Shown: positions 8,680-17,228, counted from the stretch's first letter. The stretch: DNA of 64,000 nucleotides from Ideonella benzenivorans (GCF_020387415.1 NZ_JAGWCB010000020.1:124001-188000); one strand, 5' to 3'. The notes: generated from the sequence alone by a model not told the origin. Program-made: numbers and translations.

Positions 8680-10113
8680 ATGGCCCATGTCAGCGAATCC
8701 AAGAAGGCGTGTGCGGTCAACCCGCTGAAGATGAGCCAGCCCCTGGGCGCGAGCTACGCCTTCATGGGCCTGCAGAGCTGCATGCCCGTCATGCACGGCT
8801 CGCAGGGCTGCACCTCCTTCGGCCTGGTGCTGCTGGTGCGCCACTTCAAGGAGGCCATTCCGCTGCAGACCACGGCGATGAACGAGGTCACCACCATCCT
8901 GGGTGGCTACGAGAACATCGAGAAGGCCCTCCTCAACATCCGCCAGCGGGCCAAGCCGCAGCTGATCGCCCTCTGCTCCACCGGGCTGACCGAGACCAAG
9001 GGCGACGATGTGGAGGCCTACATCGAGCTGGCCCGCCAGAAGCACCCCGAGCTGGCCGACACCGAGATCGTCTACGTCTCCACGCCCGACTACGTGGGCG
9101 CCTTCCAGGACGGCTGGGCCCATGCGGTCACCGCCCTGGTGAAGAACCTGCCCGAAGCCGGCCGCCCCACCGTGGCCGGCCGCGTGGCGGTGCTGCCGGG
9201 CGCCCACCTGACCCCGGGCGACCTCGAAGAGCTGCGCGAGATCATCGAATCCTTCGGTCTGACCCCGCTGATCGCGCCGGACGTCTCCGGCTCGCTGGAT
9301 GGACACATCCCCGACGACTGGCTGGGCACCACGCTGGGTGGCACCCCGCTGGCCGATCTGAAGGCCCTGGGCACGGCCGAACACTGCCTGGCCCTGGGCG
9401 AGCAGATGCGCGAAGCGGCCGAGAAACTGCAGGCGCGCTGCGGCGTGCCCTTCACCTTGTTCGACCGCCTGACCGGCCTGACCGCCACCGACGCGCTGAT
9501 GCAGCGCCTGTCCGAGCTCTCCGGCCGGCCGGTGCCCGCCAAGTGGCGGCGCCAGCGCAGCCAGCTGGTGGACGCGATGCTGGACGGCCATTTCCACTTC
9601 GGCAACAAGCGCGTGGCCATTGGTGCCGAGCCCGACCTGCTGTGGGACGCCGGCAGCTTCCTGGCCGAGATGGGGGTGGAGCTGTCGGTCTGCGTCACCA
9701 CCACCCAGAGCCCGGTGCTGGCGCGCCTGCCCGCCAACGAGGTGGTGATCGGTGACCTGGAAGACCTGGAGCTGGCGGCCAAGGCGGCCGGCTGCGATGT
9801 GCTGATCACCCATGCGCACGGCCGCCAGGCGTCGGAACGCCTGGGCCTGCCGCTGTTCCGACTGGGCATCCCGATGTTCGACCGCATCGGCAATGCGCAC
9901 ATCTGCCATGTCGGCTACCGCGGCACGCGCAACTTCGTCTACGAGCTGGGCAACCTGTTCATCGACCTGATCCACCACCACCACGCCGACGACTGGCCGC
10001 TGCCGGCGCTGTCACTGGCCGCCGCCCAGGGGCAGGTGGCCGCGGCCATGCCCGGCGTGGCCCATGTGCCGGCCCAGATCCCCCGCGCACGCCCCGCCGA
10101 CGCGGCGGCGTGA
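8680..10113 (+). CDS. nifN: Nitrogenase FeMo-cofactor scaffold subunit NifN
   Basis: The beta subunit of the NifEN scaffold, partner of NifE in FeMo-co assembly. The 477-residue protein carries the family start (ACAVNPLKMSQPLGA), cysteines at 11, 34 and 44, and the block MHGSQGCTSF. Cys44 matches the position of the cluster ligand in Azotobacter NifN. I chose the ATG at 8680 over 8665 because AGGAG sits at the correct distance before it. The gene is separated from nifE by 155 bases holding a full sigma-54 control region. nifX follows after 31 bases. Confidence 0.97.
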   Translation: MAHVSESKKACAVNPLKMSQPLGASYAFMGLQSCMPVMHGSQGCTSFGLVLLVRHFKEAIPLQTTAMNEVTTILGGYENIEKALLNIRQRAKPQLIALCSTGLTETKGDDVEAYIELARQKHPELADTEIVYVSTPDYVGAFQDGWAHAVTALVKNLPEAGRPTVAGRVAVLPGAHLTPGDLEELREIIESFGLTPLIAPDVSGSLDGHIPDDWLGTTLGGTPLADLKALGTAEHCLALGEQMREAAEKLQARCGVPFTLFDRLTGLTATDALMQRLSELSGRPVPAKWRRQRSQLVDAMLDGHFHFGNKRVAIGAEPDLLWDAGSFLAEMGVELSVCVTTTQSPVLARLPANEVVIGDLEDLELAAKAAGCDVLITHAHGRQASERLGLPLFRLGIPMFDRIGNAHICHVGYRGTRNFVYELGNLFIDLIHHHHADDWPLPALSLAAAQGQVAAAMPGVAHVPAQIPRARPADAAA

Positions 10114-10144
10114 CCCCCGATTCCATCCACCCGAGGAGCCTGCG

Positions 10145-10540
10145 ATGAAAGTGGCTTTCGCAACCCAGGACGAGCAGCGTGTCGACGCCCACTTCGGCTG
10201 GGCCAAGCACCTGGCGATCTACGACGTGACGCCCGAGGGCTTCAGCTTCGTGCAGACCTTCCACTTCGGCGAGGACCTGGCCGAGGACGGCAACGAGGAC
10301 AAGCTCGCGCCCAAGCTGGATGCCATCCACGACTGCGCCATCCTGTACGTGGCCGCCATCGGCGGCAGCGGCGCGGCCCGCGTGGTGGCCCTGAAGATCC
10401 ACCCGATCAAGGTGCCCCAGCCCGAACCCATCCTGGACATCCTGGAAAAGCTGCAGGAGGTGCTCAAGGGCACCCCGCCGCCCTGGCTGCGCAAGGCGCT
10501 GACCCGGGGCCAGGAAGTGACCCACGACTTCGAGGAGTGA
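10145..10540 (+). CDS. nifX: FeMo-cofactor carrier protein NifX
   Basis: NifX binds FeMo-co precursors (NifB-co, VK-cluster) and passes them to or from NifEN. The protein has 131 residues and the NifX/NifB dinitrogenase cofactor-binding fold, starting [20 protein letters not shown]. This matches the family pattern of a beta strand followed by a conserved D-x-HFG. GAGGAG precedes the start. It is transcribed with nifN and followed four bases later by the DUF269 gene. Confidence 0.95.
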   Translation: MKVAFATQDEQRVDAHFGWAKHLAIYDVTPEGFSFVQTFHFGEDLAEDGNEDKLAPKLDAIHDCAILYVAAIGGSGAARVVALKIHPIKVPQPEPILDILEKLQEVLKGTPPPWLRKALTRGQEVTHDFEE

Positions 10541-10544
10541 ACCC

Positions 10545-11030
10545 ATGACCGACGCCGTCGCCACCGAAGCCGCAGAGACCTCTGACGAGGCCCTGCTGCA
10601 AGACCCCTTCATCCGCGAGCTGGTCAAGCAGCTGCGGGCCCAGGACACCCATGGCACCTGGGAGGGCAAGCCCGACCTCAAGCTGCTGGAGCCCTACATC
10701 CTGACCGCCGAGGCGCGCAAGGCGCTGCCGATGATGGGCGATCCGGACCCCGAGACCCTCTGGCGCCTGGACCTGTTCCACAACGCCATCGGCCTGTGCA
10801 TCGAGCGGGCCACCGGCTGCATGGTCAGCCCGATGATGAAGATGAGCCACGAGGGCTTCGGCCGCGCGGTGCTCACCACCGGCCGCCTGATCGTCGTCAA
10901 CCGCTACCTGCGCGATGTGCACCGCTTCGGCTACCCCAGCCTGGCCAAGCTGGCCGAGACCGGCAACAAGCTGGTGGCCGAAGGCGTTGGCATGGTCGAA
11001 AAGTACAAGGAGGTGGCCACCTATGGCTGA
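10545..11030 (+). CDS. NifX-associated nitrogen fixation protein (DUF269)
   Basis: A 161-residue protein of the NifX-associated DUF269 family, almost always found beside nifX in diazotrophs. Recognisable blocks include [15 protein letters not shown] near residue 20 and [19 protein letters not shown] near residue 115. The exact role is unsettled; it is thought to assist cofactor assembly. It lies four bases after nifX and overlaps the next gene by eight bases, which implies translational coupling. Confidence 0.93.
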   Translation: MTDAVATEAAETSDEALLQDPFIRELVKQLRAQDTHGTWEGKPDLKLLEPYILTAEARKALPMMGDPDPETLWRLDLFHNAIGLCIERATGCMVSPMMKMSHEGFGRAVLTTGRLIVVNRYLRDVHRFGYPSLAKLAETGNKLVAEGVGMVEKYKEVATYG

Positions 11031-11223
11031 CATCGACACCCTCAAGACCGAGGTCAAGAAACTCAACGCCAAGGCCACCCAGGCCAAGATGGACCTGCAC
11101 GACCTGTCCGAGGAACTGCCCACCAACTGGGAAAAGATCCTCGAGGTGGCGCAGACCGCCCACGATGCCCACGCCAAGCTGATGGCCGCGCGCAAGGCGC
11201 TGGCCGACGCCACCCCCGCCTGA
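11023..11223 (+). CDS. DUF683 / CCE_0567-family nif-associated small protein
   Basis: A 66-residue, mostly helical protein beginning [19 protein letters not shown]. It belongs to the short coiled-coil family found between the DUF269 gene and ferredoxin in nif clusters; cyanobacterial members form helical hairpins. The start lies inside the 3' end of the DUF269 gene and has the strong binding site AAGGAGG. Heptad-like leucine and lysine spacing supports a coiled coil. Function unknown, with a likely supporting role in the NifX/NifN step. Confidence 0.9.
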   Translation: MADIDTLKTEVKKLNAKATQAKMDLHDLSEELPTNWEKILEVAQTAHDAHAKLMAARKALADATPA

Positions 11224-11237
11224 GCCGGAGCCCCGCC

Positions 11238-11543
11238 ATGTCTGCCTTTCACGTCACCCTGCCCAGCGGCGCCGACTGGACGCCCACCTTCGTGCAGGAA
11301 CTCAACGAAGACAAGTGCATCGGCTGCGGCCGCTGCTTCAAGGTCTGCCCCCGCGGCGTGCTGGAACTGGTCGGCCTGACCGAGGACGGCGAACGCATCC
11401 ACGTCGACCTGGACGACGACGAGGACGAGGAGTACGAGAAGAAGGTGATGACCATCGCGCATCAGGAGCTGTGCATCGGCTGCACCGCCTGCGCCAAGAT
11501 CTGCCCCAAGAAGTGCTACACGCACGCCGCGGCCGAGGTCTGA
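11238..11543 (+). CDS. fdxB: nif-specific 2[4Fe-4S] ferredoxin (ferredoxin III, FdxB type)
   Basis: A 101-residue electron carrier. Cluster motif 1 is Cys27, 30, 33 and 37 (CIGCGRCFKVCP). Cluster motif 2 is Cys79, 82, 85 and 89 (CIGCTACAKICP), with an extra Cys93. An unusually long acidic insert (DLDDDEDEEY, about residues 57-66) separates the two motifs, as in nif-specific ferredoxin III proteins. It probably supplies electrons to FeMo-co assembly or to nitrogenase. It sits 14 bases after the DUF683 gene and three bases before nifQ. Confidence 0.93.
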   Translation: MSAFHVTLPSGADWTPTFVQELNEDKCIGCGRCFKVCPRGVLELVGLTEDGERIHVDLDDDEDEEYEKKVMTIAHQELCIGCTACAKICPKKCYTHAAAEV

Positions 11544-11546
11544 GCC

Positions 11547-12017
11547 ATGGCCCAGCCGGCACTGCGCACCGACTTCGCCGACCGCCTGGCCCGCCGGGGC
11601 GATGAGGTGGAGGACGTGCGCGGCCTGCTGCTGGCGCATGCCGACCCGGCCGCCGGCCCGGCCGAGATGGCCTGGCTGGTGGCGCAACTGGTGGCCGTGG
11701 CCTGCCTGGGCGACGACCACCTCTGGCAGGACCTGCGGTTGGCGCACCGCGGCGAGCTGGGCGCCTTGCTGCGCCATTGGTTCCCTTCGCTGGTGGCGCT
11801 GAACACCGGCGACATGAAGTGGAAGAAGTTCTTCTACCGTCAGCTCTGCCAGCAGGCGGAGATCCTGATCTGCAAGTCGCCCAGCTGTGCGGTCTGCTCG
11901 GACCACGCACAGTGCTTCGAGGCGCCTGAGGACGGCCAGGCGCTGGCCGGGCCGGCCCCGCTTGCGGGTGGTCGCCCGGTTCCTTTGCCGGGCAGCCCGT
12001 CCGTCCATTCCCACTGA
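11547..12017 (+). CDS. nifQ: Molybdenum delivery protein NifQ
   Basis: NifQ carries a Mo-Fe-S cluster and donates molybdenum to the NifEN/NifH complex for FeMo-co. The C-terminal half shows the family cysteine motif C-x4-C-x2-C-x5-C (Cys109, 114, 117, 123), preceded by Cys101 and the block MKWKKFFYRQLCQQAE. At 156 residues it is slightly short for the family. The tail after the motif is proline/glycine rich and probably disordered. It is the last nif gene here; the molybdate transporter begins 81 bases later behind a ModE-type operator. Confidence 0.94.
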   Translation: MAQPALRTDFADRLARRGDEVEDVRGLLLAHADPAAGPAEMAWLVAQLVAVACLGDDHLWQDLRLAHRGELGALLRHWFPSLVALNTGDMKWKKFFYRQLCQQAEILICKSPSCAVCSDHAQCFEAPEDGQALAGPAPLAGGRPVPLPGSPSVHSH

Positions 12018-12072
12018 CGCTTCCCCCGGACCCGTGGGCAACCCGTGATCTGGCCCGCTGTTTGCTTGGACT

Positions 12073-12098
12073 TCGTTGTATACGTCAAAATACAGCGA
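12073..12098 (+). promoter_or_regulatory. ModE-type operator upstream of modB
   Basis: The inverted repeat TCGTTGTA-N10-TACAGCGA has half-sites at 12073-12080 and 12091-12098. ModE operators pair TCGNTATA-type half-sites with this spacing. The right arm ends directly before the modB start codon at 12099. The same geometry occurs at 17883-17908. Binding of Mo-loaded ModE would block initiation of the transporter operon. Confidence 0.8.
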
Positions 12099-12776
12099 AT
12101 GTGGCAAACCCTACAGGCCCTGGACTGGGCACCGTTCTGGCTCTCGCTCAAAGTGGCTGGTGTGGCCACCGCGCTGGCCTGGGTGTTCGGCGTCGGGCTG
12201 GGGTGGGTGTTCGCCCGCACCCGCCTGCCGGGGCGCGGGCTGCTGGAGGCCATCTGCATGCTGCCGCTGGTGCTGCCGCCCACGGTCATCGGCTACGCCA
12301 TCCTGCTGGCCGCCGGCCGGCGCAGCGCGATCGGCAGCTGGCTGCATGCCCACCTCGACTACTCGATCATCTTCAACTGGCATGGCGCTGTGGTGGCATC
12401 GGCCGTGGTGGCCCTGCCGCTGGTGCTCAAGTCCGCCAGCGCGGCCTTCGGGCAGGTGGACCGGCACCTGGAGGCCGCCGCCCGCACGCTGCGCCAGTCG
12501 CCCTGGTCGGTCTTCGTGCGGGTGACGCTGCCGCTGGCCGCGCCCGGGATCATCGCCGGCACGCTGCTGGCCTTTGCCCGGGCGATGGGCGAGTTCGGCG
12601 CCTCGCTGATGGTGGCCGGCTCCATCCCCGGCAAGACGCAGACGCTGTCGATGGCCATCTACGACGCGGTGCAGGCCGGGGAGGACGACATCGCCCTGGC
12701 CCTGGTGCTGGTGACCTCGGTGCTGTCGGTGTCGGTGTTGGTGTTGTCCAACTGGCTGCTGGCCCGCAAGCGCTGA
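12099..12776 (+). CDS. modB: Molybdate ABC transporter permease ModB
   Basis: The inner-membrane permease of the molybdate importer, 225 residues with five to six membrane helices. It has the ABC-permease coupling loop EAAARTLRQSPWSVFVRVTLP and the block ARAMGEFGASLMVAG, characteristic of ModB/CysT-like permeases. The start at 12099 abuts the ModE operator and has no visible ribosome binding site, so translation may be leaderless or the start may differ. modB comes first in this operon, ahead of modA and modC, which is unusual. Confidence 0.95.
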   Translation: MWQTLQALDWAPFWLSLKVAGVATALAWVFGVGLGWVFARTRLPGRGLLEAICMLPLVLPPTVIGYAILLAAGRRSAIGSWLHAHLDYSIIFNWHGAVVASAVVALPLVLKSASAAFGQVDRHLEAAARTLRQSPWSVFVRVTLPLAAPGIIAGTLLAFARAMGEFGASLMVAGSIPGKTQTLSMAIYDAVQAGEDDIALALVLVTSVLSVSVLVLSNWLLARKR

Positions 12777-12808
12777 TCTTTCCTTGACCCTTCCCTTGGA
12801 GGTATCCC

Positions 12809-13588
12809 ATGTCCTTTCGTGAAACCGCAGTGAGCCGGCGCGTGCTGGTGAGCGCCCTGGGCGCGCTGGCGCTGGGCCTGTCCAGTCTGGCGGCCTCGGC
12901 GCAGACGCTGACCGTCTCGGCCGCCGCCAGCATGACCAATGTGCTCAAGGACCTGGGCGCGAAATACGAGGCCGCCCACCCGGGGGTGAAGCTGCAGTTC
13001 AACTTCGCCGCCTCGGGCGTGCTGCTGCAGCAGATCAGCCAGGGCGCGCCGGTGGATCTGTTCATCAGCGCGGACGAGGCCACGGTGGACAAGGGCATCG
13101 GGCAGAAGCTGCTGGATGTCGACAGCCGCAAGACCCTGGCCTCGAACGCCGTGGTGCTGATCCTGCCGGCGCAGGATCCCCAGCCCATCACGGGCCTGGC
13201 GGACCTCTATGGCCCTGCCGTCAAGCGCATTGCCGTGGGCAAGGTGGCCAGCGTGCCGGCGGGGCGCTACGCCAAGCAGGCGCTGGAGTCGGTGCACCTG
13301 TGGAGCGCGCTGGAGCCCAAGTTCGTCTATGCCGACAGCGTGCGCCAGGTGCTGGACTATGTCTCGCGCGGTGAGGTGGACGCCGGCTTCGTCTATTCCA
13401 CCGATGCAGCCATCATGGCCGACAAGGTCAAGGTGGTGATGACCGTGGGCGGCCACACCCCGGTGCGCTACCCGATGGTCCTGGTCAGCGAGAGCAAGCA
13501 GAAGGCACAGGCTGGCCAGTTCGCGGCCTATCTGCTGACCCCGGCGGCGCAGAAGGTGCTGGCTGCGGCTGGCTTTGGCAAGCCCTGA
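12809..13588 (+). CDS. modA: Molybdate-binding periplasmic protein ModA
   Basis: The substrate-binding protein that captures molybdate for ModBC. The 259-residue protein has a signal peptide with predicted cleavage near ASA-Q (about residue 31). The mature part starts LTVSAAASMTNVLKDLG, the typical ModA N-terminus with the ASM oxyanion-binding turn. The later block DAGFVYSTDA is also conserved. GGAGG precedes the start. It lies 32 bases after modB. Confidence 0.96.
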   Translation: MSFRETAVSRRVLVSALGALALGLSSLAASAQTLTVSAAASMTNVLKDLGAKYEAAHPGVKLQFNFAASGVLLQQISQGAPVDLFISADEATVDKGIGQKLLDVDSRKTLASNAVVLILPAQDPQPITGLADLYGPAVKRIAVGKVASVPAGRYAKQALESVHLWSALEPKFVYADSVRQVLDYVSRGEVDAGFVYSTDAAIMADKVKVVMTVGGHTPVRYPMVLVSESKQKAQAGQFAAYLLTPAAQKVLAAAGFGKP

Positions 13589-13606
13589 GCACGCGGGGCG
13601 TTCGGC

Positions 13607-14395
13607 ATGATCGATGTGGACCTGAAGCTGACGGTGGCGGATCGCCATCGCCGCTTCGATCTGGCCATGCGCTTTGCCAGTGATGCACCGGTGGTGGCGC
13701 TGTTCGGCCCTTCCGGTGCGGGCAAGTCGCTCACGCTGCAGGCCATCGCCGGGCTGATCCGACCGCAGGCCGGGCATGTCCGCATCGGCGGGCGCACGCT
13801 GTACGACCAGCAGGCCGGTGTGGACCTGCCGGCCGCCCAGCGCGGCGTGGGCTATCTGTTCCAGGACTACGCGCTGTTTCCGCACCTCACCGTGCGGCAG
13901 AACGTGGGCTTCGGCCTGACCAGCTGGCGGCGGCGCCAACTGGGGGCGGCCGATGCCCGGCGGGTCGACGGGCTGCTGGAGACCTTCGGCCTGACCGCGC
14001 TGGCCGCCTCCCGGCCGGAGGGCTTGTCCGGCGGGCAGCGTCAGCGGGTGGCCCTGGCCCGCGCGCTGGCCTGCGAGCCCGCGCTGCTGCTGCTCGACGA
14101 GCCCTTCGCGGCCCTCAACCCCATGCTGCGGCAGAGCCTGCGCCAGGAGCTGGCCCTGGTGCGCCAGCGTTGGCGCATCCCGATGCTGCTGATCACCCAT
14201 GACGTGGAGGACGTGCTGGCCCTGGCCGATGTGGCCTGCGTGGTCGAGCACGGGCAGGTGATCCGGGCGGTGGATGTGGGGCAGGGCATGGAGCGGGCGG
14301 CGGTGCACCGCTCGCTGGGGCTGGCGCCCCCGCCGCTCGAGGATGACCGCACCCGGGCCGTGCGCCGTCTGCTGGCCTTGCCGGGGGCGCTGTGA
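13607..14395 (+). CDS. modC: Molybdate ABC transporter ATPase ModC, without TOBE domain
   Basis: The ATPase driving molybdate import. Walker A is GPSGAGKS, the signature motif is LSGGQRQR, Walker B is LLLLDEPFAAL, and the switch histidine lies in ITHD. At 262 residues it ends shortly after the nucleotide-binding domain, while classical ModC proteins have about 350 residues and a C-terminal TOBE (Mop-like) molybdate-sensing domain. The TOBE domains here are found instead in the separate Mop protein at 15281-15709. The stop overlaps the start of modD (GTGA). Confidence 0.93.
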   Translation: MIDVDLKLTVADRHRRFDLAMRFASDAPVVALFGPSGAGKSLTLQAIAGLIRPQAGHVRIGGRTLYDQQAGVDLPAAQRGVGYLFQDYALFPHLTVRQNVGFGLTSWRRRQLGAADARRVDGLLETFGLTALAASRPEGLSGGQRQRVALARALACEPALLLLDEPFAALNPMLRQSLRQELALVRQRWRIPMLLITHDVEDVLALADVACVVEHGQVIRAVDVGQGMERAAVHRSLGLAPPPLEDDRTRAVRRLLALPGAL

Positions 14396-15291
14396 GCGCC
14401 GGGGCCGCGCTGTCCAGCGTCTGGGCCGGCGGTCTGGAGGATGACCGCTTGCGCGCGCTGCTGCGCGAGGATGCACCGCAAGGCGATCTGAGCAGCCGCG
14501 CCCTGGGCCTGGGGCGGCAGCCGGCGCGCATCACCTTCACCGCGCGGGGGCCGATGGTGGTGGCCTGCATCGAGGCCGCCGCCCGGCTGCTGCAGCTGTG
14601 CGGCGTGGTGGCGGTGCCGGCCGTGGGCAGTGGGGACCGTGCGGTGGCCCGGGCCCTGCTGCTGGAGGGCCATGGTCCGGCCGAGGGTGTCTTGCTGGGC
14701 TGGAAGGTGGCCCAGAATCTGGTCGAGTCGGCCTCCGGCATTGCCGGGGCGGCGGCGGCCATCGTCGACCGGCTGCGCGCGGCGGGGCTTGACACGCCGC
14801 TGGCCTGCACCCGCAAGGCACCGCCCGGCACCCACTGGTGGGCGGCCTGGGCGGTGGAGGCCGGTGGGGCGGTGATGCATCGCCTGGGGCTGTCGGAAAC
14901 GCTGCTGGTCTTCCCGGAACACCGGGCCCTGCTGGCCGGCCAGGATGTGGCTGCGCGGCTGCAGGCACTGCGGCGCCAGCAGCCCGAAAAGCGCTTGGTG
15001 GTGGAGACGGCCGATCCCCAGGAGGCCCTGCACCTGGCCCGACTGGGCGTGGACGTGCTGCAGCTGGAACGCTTTTCGCCGGCGGCGTTGGCCGAGTTGC
15101 GGGCGGCCCTGTGGGCCGAATCGCTGACCACGCGCCTGGCCCCGGCCGGCGGGGTGACGCTGGACAACGCGCTGGACTATGCCCGTGCCGGGGCCGACCT
15201 GCTGGTCAGCTCGGCCCCCTATTTCGCCCGGCCCGCCGATGTGAAGGTGGGCATCACCCCCGTGCCCGGCGACGGAGGCCTCAGCCCTTGA
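14392..15291 (+). CDS. modD: ModD, nicotinate phosphoribosyltransferase-like mod operon protein
   Basis: A 299-residue member of the ModD family, related to quinolinate phosphoribosyltransferase NadC and found only in molybdate operons. Conserved segments include EDAPQGDLSSRALGL near residue 28, the TRKAPPGTHWW region near residue 142, and GGVTLDNALDYARAGADLL near the end. The biochemical role in molybdenum metabolism is unknown. It starts with GTG overlapping the modC stop, and its 3' end overlaps the convergent mop gene by 11 bases. Confidence 0.88.
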   Translation: MSAGAALSSVWAGGLEDDRLRALLREDAPQGDLSSRALGLGRQPARITFTARGPMVVACIEAAARLLQLCGVVAVPAVGSGDRAVARALLLEGHGPAEGVLLGWKVAQNLVESASGIAGAAAAIVDRLRAAGLDTPLACTRKAPPGTHWWAAWAVEAGGAVMHRLGLSETLLVFPEHRALLAGQDVAARLQALRRQQPEKRLVVETADPQEALHLARLGVDVLQLERFSPAALAELRAALWAESLTTRLAPAGGVTLDNALDYARAGADLLVSSAPYFARPADVKVGITPVPGDGGLSP

Positions 15292-15709
15292 CACCCACCA
15301 GCACCGAACCGGCCTTGAACAAGGCGGTGACCGGCGAGCCCACGACGAGCGCCAGATCGTCCACGGCACCGTTGGTGACGATGCTGGAGATCTCTGCCCC
15401 CCCGGGCAGCTTGACCGAGACCGCCGCATTGACCGCGCCCTTGTGGATGGCCGACACCGTGCCGCTGAGCTGGTTGCGCGCACTGAACTTCCAGCCGGCG
15501 ATGTCGGTGGCCAGCAGCACCAACGGGGCCTTCACGAAGGCCACGGCCGGGGCGCCGACCTTCAGACCCAGGCTGTGCACGCTGCCTTCGGTGATGGCCG
15601 CCACCAGGGTCTCGCCGGTGGTCAGGCGGAAGTCGACCTCGGCATTCACCGGGCCTTCCTTGACCGCGGCGATGGTGCCTTCGAATGCATTGCGGGCGCT
15701 GATCTTCAT
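15281..15709 (-). CDS. mop: Di-domain molbindin (Mop), two TOBE domains
   Basis: A cytoplasmic molybdate-binding protein of 142 residues made of two tandem TOBE/Mop domains, starting at about residues 2 and 76. Both begin with the molybdate-binding S-A-R-N signature (ISARNAFEGTI and FSARNQLSGTV). Such proteins store or buffer molybdate. GGAGG lies nine bases before the ATG at 15709. The gene is divergent from modE and convergent with modD. It may supply the sensing domain missing from ModC. Confidence 0.94.
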   Translation of the reverse strand: MKISARNAFEGTIAAVKEGPVNAEVDFRLTTGETLVAAITEGSVHSLGLKVGAPAVAFVKAPLVLLATDIAGWKFSARNQLSGTVSAIHKGAVNAAVSVKLPGGAEISSIVTNGAVDDLALVVGSPVTALFKAGSVLVGVKG

Positions 15710-15747
15710 GGGAGCCTCCTTGGCAGTCGATGGAGAGCCGGACAGGT

Positions 15748-15765
15748 ATGCCGGCCTCCCGGCAT
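15748..15765. repeat. Inverted repeat between mop and modE
   Basis: ATGCCGG-cctc-CCGGCAT, a perfect seven-base inverted repeat in the 93-base gap between the divergent mop and modE starts. It does not match the ModE operator pattern at 12073 and 17883. It could be a hairpin or a binding site for another factor. Confidence 0.4.
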
Positions 15766-15802
15766 CTTGCGCCCCAGCGTTTTCCCTCGTCCAGCCCAAC
15801 GC

Positions 15803-16648
15803 ATGAACCGCCCCACCGACACCGCTTTCGGACGCCTGCAGGCCCGGCTGCAGATCGACACCCCGTTGGGGGCCTTCCTGGGCGAGCAGCGCATTGCCTT
15901 GCTGGAGGCCATTGGCCTGCAGGGCTCGATCGCTCGGGCGGCCAAGGTGGTGGGCCTGAGTTACAAGGCGGCCTGGGAGGCGGTGGACGACATGAACAAC
16001 CTCTCCACCGAGGCCCTGGTGCTGCGGGTGGCGGGCGGGCCGCGCGGCGGCGGCACCACGCTGACGGCGCATGCGCTGCGGCTGATCGCGTTCTACCGGG
16101 CCTTGCAGGCCGAACACCAGGCCACCTTGCAACGCCTGCAACAGGTGCTGGCCGGGCCGGCGCAGGCCGTGCCGGCGGACGATGCGCTGGCCTACCGTCG
16201 GCTGCTGCACCGCTTCTCGCTGCAGACCAGTGCCCGCAACCAGTTCGTGGGGACCGTGCAGCGGGTGCTGGCCGACGAGGTGGAGGCCCGGGTCTGGCTG
16301 GATCTGGGCAGTGGCCTGACGTTGGAAGCGCTGGTCACGACCGAATCGGCCGAGCGCCTGAAGCTGGGCCAAGACCAGGAGGTGCATGCGCTGGTGAAGT
16401 CCGGCGCCGTGGGCCTGTGGGGCCCCGAGGGGGAGCGGCCCGAGGGGCTCAACCACTACCCTGGGGAGATCACCCGCTGCGCCTGGGGGCAGCGCAAGGC
16501 CGACATCACGGTGGCCCTGGCCGGCCACCACCTGCAGGCGACCTCGGTGCTGTCGGTGGCCTGCGCCCGGGATCTGGGGTTGACGCCCGGTGGGCAGATC
16601 GTGGTGGGCTTCAGGCCGGCGGATGTGCTGCTGGCGGTGGCGGCCTGA
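15803..16648 (+). CDS. modE: Molybdate-responsive transcriptional regulator ModE
   Basis: A molybdenum sensor and DNA-binding regulator of 281 residues. The N-terminal winged helix-turn-helix (about residues 15-110) contains QGSIARAAKVVGLSYKAAWE, the usual ModE recognition region. Two TOBE domains follow (about 145-210 and 218-281); the first has the SARNQ signature, and the second diverges there (LNHYPGEI). ModE should bind the two operators at 12073-12098 and 17883-17908. The gene is divergent from mop, and its 3' end overlaps the convergent globin-like gene by 38 bases. Confidence 0.95.
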   Translation: MNRPTDTAFGRLQARLQIDTPLGAFLGEQRIALLEAIGLQGSIARAAKVVGLSYKAAWEAVDDMNNLSTEALVLRVAGGPRGGGTTLTAHALRLIAFYRALQAEHQATLQRLQQVLAGPAQAVPADDALAYRRLLHRFSLQTSARNQFVGTVQRVLADEVEARVWLDLGSGLTLEALVTTESAERLKLGQDQEVHALVKSGAVGLWGPEGERPEGLNHYPGEITRCAWGQRKADITVALAGHHLQATSVLSVACARDLGLTPGGQIVVGFRPADVLLAVAA

Positions 16649-17228
16649 ACCAGCCGCGCACCTCCTCGAAGGGATAGCGCCGCAGCGGCAGGCGGCGCGC
16701 GCGCGGCGCCAGCAGGTGGATGGACAGGGGCTCGGCCCAGCGCCAGAGGTCGGCCCGCAGCCAGTCGGGCAAGCCCACGTCGTCGAAGCTGTGCCACAGC
16801 TGCACCAGCCAGATCTCCCGCCCCACTTCGTCGAGCAGCACCGGCAGGCCTGCGCCGGCCTGCAGCCGGCTGTGTCGCTCGCTGTAGTAGAGCGGACCGC
16901 CGCAGGACTCGATCACGAAGTCGGCCACCCGGTCGGCCACGCAGTCGAAGCAGTCCTGCACCTCGTCGAGCAGCGGCGTCAGCTGCAGCCGCGTCATGTG
17001 CCGGTGCACCAGCCGGCGCAGGCCCCCTTCGCCGCACAGGGCCAGCACGCTGTGGGCCGGGGGCGGCACCTCGGGCAGCGGCGCGGGCATGGGCCAGACG
17101 CCTGGCGCGTCCGTCGACGGGGGCGGGCTCTCCTGGCGGACTGGCCAGCGCAAGGTGGCTCGGCAGGCGTGATCGCAGGGGCGCCAGCGGGCCGGGCTGG
17201 TGGGGTCGGGAGGATGCATGGAGGCCAT
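16611..17228 (-). CDS. Truncated-globin-like protein lacking the proximal histidine
   Basis: A protein of up to 205 residues whose part from about 62 to 175 resembles group II truncated haemoglobins. Shared blocks are GEGGLRRLV near 66-74, GGPLYYSER at 110-118, R..WL at 137-141 and DDVGLPDWL at 149-157. Where the family has the haem-ligating R-x-R-H before the next proline, this protein reads QAGAG (123-127), so the proximal histidine is absent. The usual B10 tyrosine also aligns to Met. Haem binding is therefore doubtful. The N-terminal 60 residues are proline rich and include PCDHAC. The start is uncertain (17228, 17219 or 17090), and no good ribosome site is visible. It is the last gene of the operon led by 17643-17867. 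Confidence 0.7.
   Translation of the reverse strand: MASMHPPDPTSPARWRPCDHACRATLRWPVRQESPPPSTDAPGVWPMPAPLPEVPPPAHSVLALCGEGGLRRLVHRHMTRLQLTPLLDEVQDCFDCVADRVADFVIESCGGPLYYSERHSRLQAGAGLPVLLDEVGREIWLVQLWHSFDDVGLPDWLRADLWRWAEPLSIHLLAPRARRLPLRRYPFEEVRGWFRPPPPAAHPPA

Noticed and set aside
10114-10144. A third sigma-54 promoter before nifX
   Set aside because: The 31-base gap has no TGGC-N8-TGC pattern; nifX is most simply read from the nifN promoter.
10464-12107. A 547-codon minus-strand frame across the nifX-nifQ region
   Set aside because: It crosses five well-supported plus-strand genes and their junctions, and its composition is that of antisense DNA.
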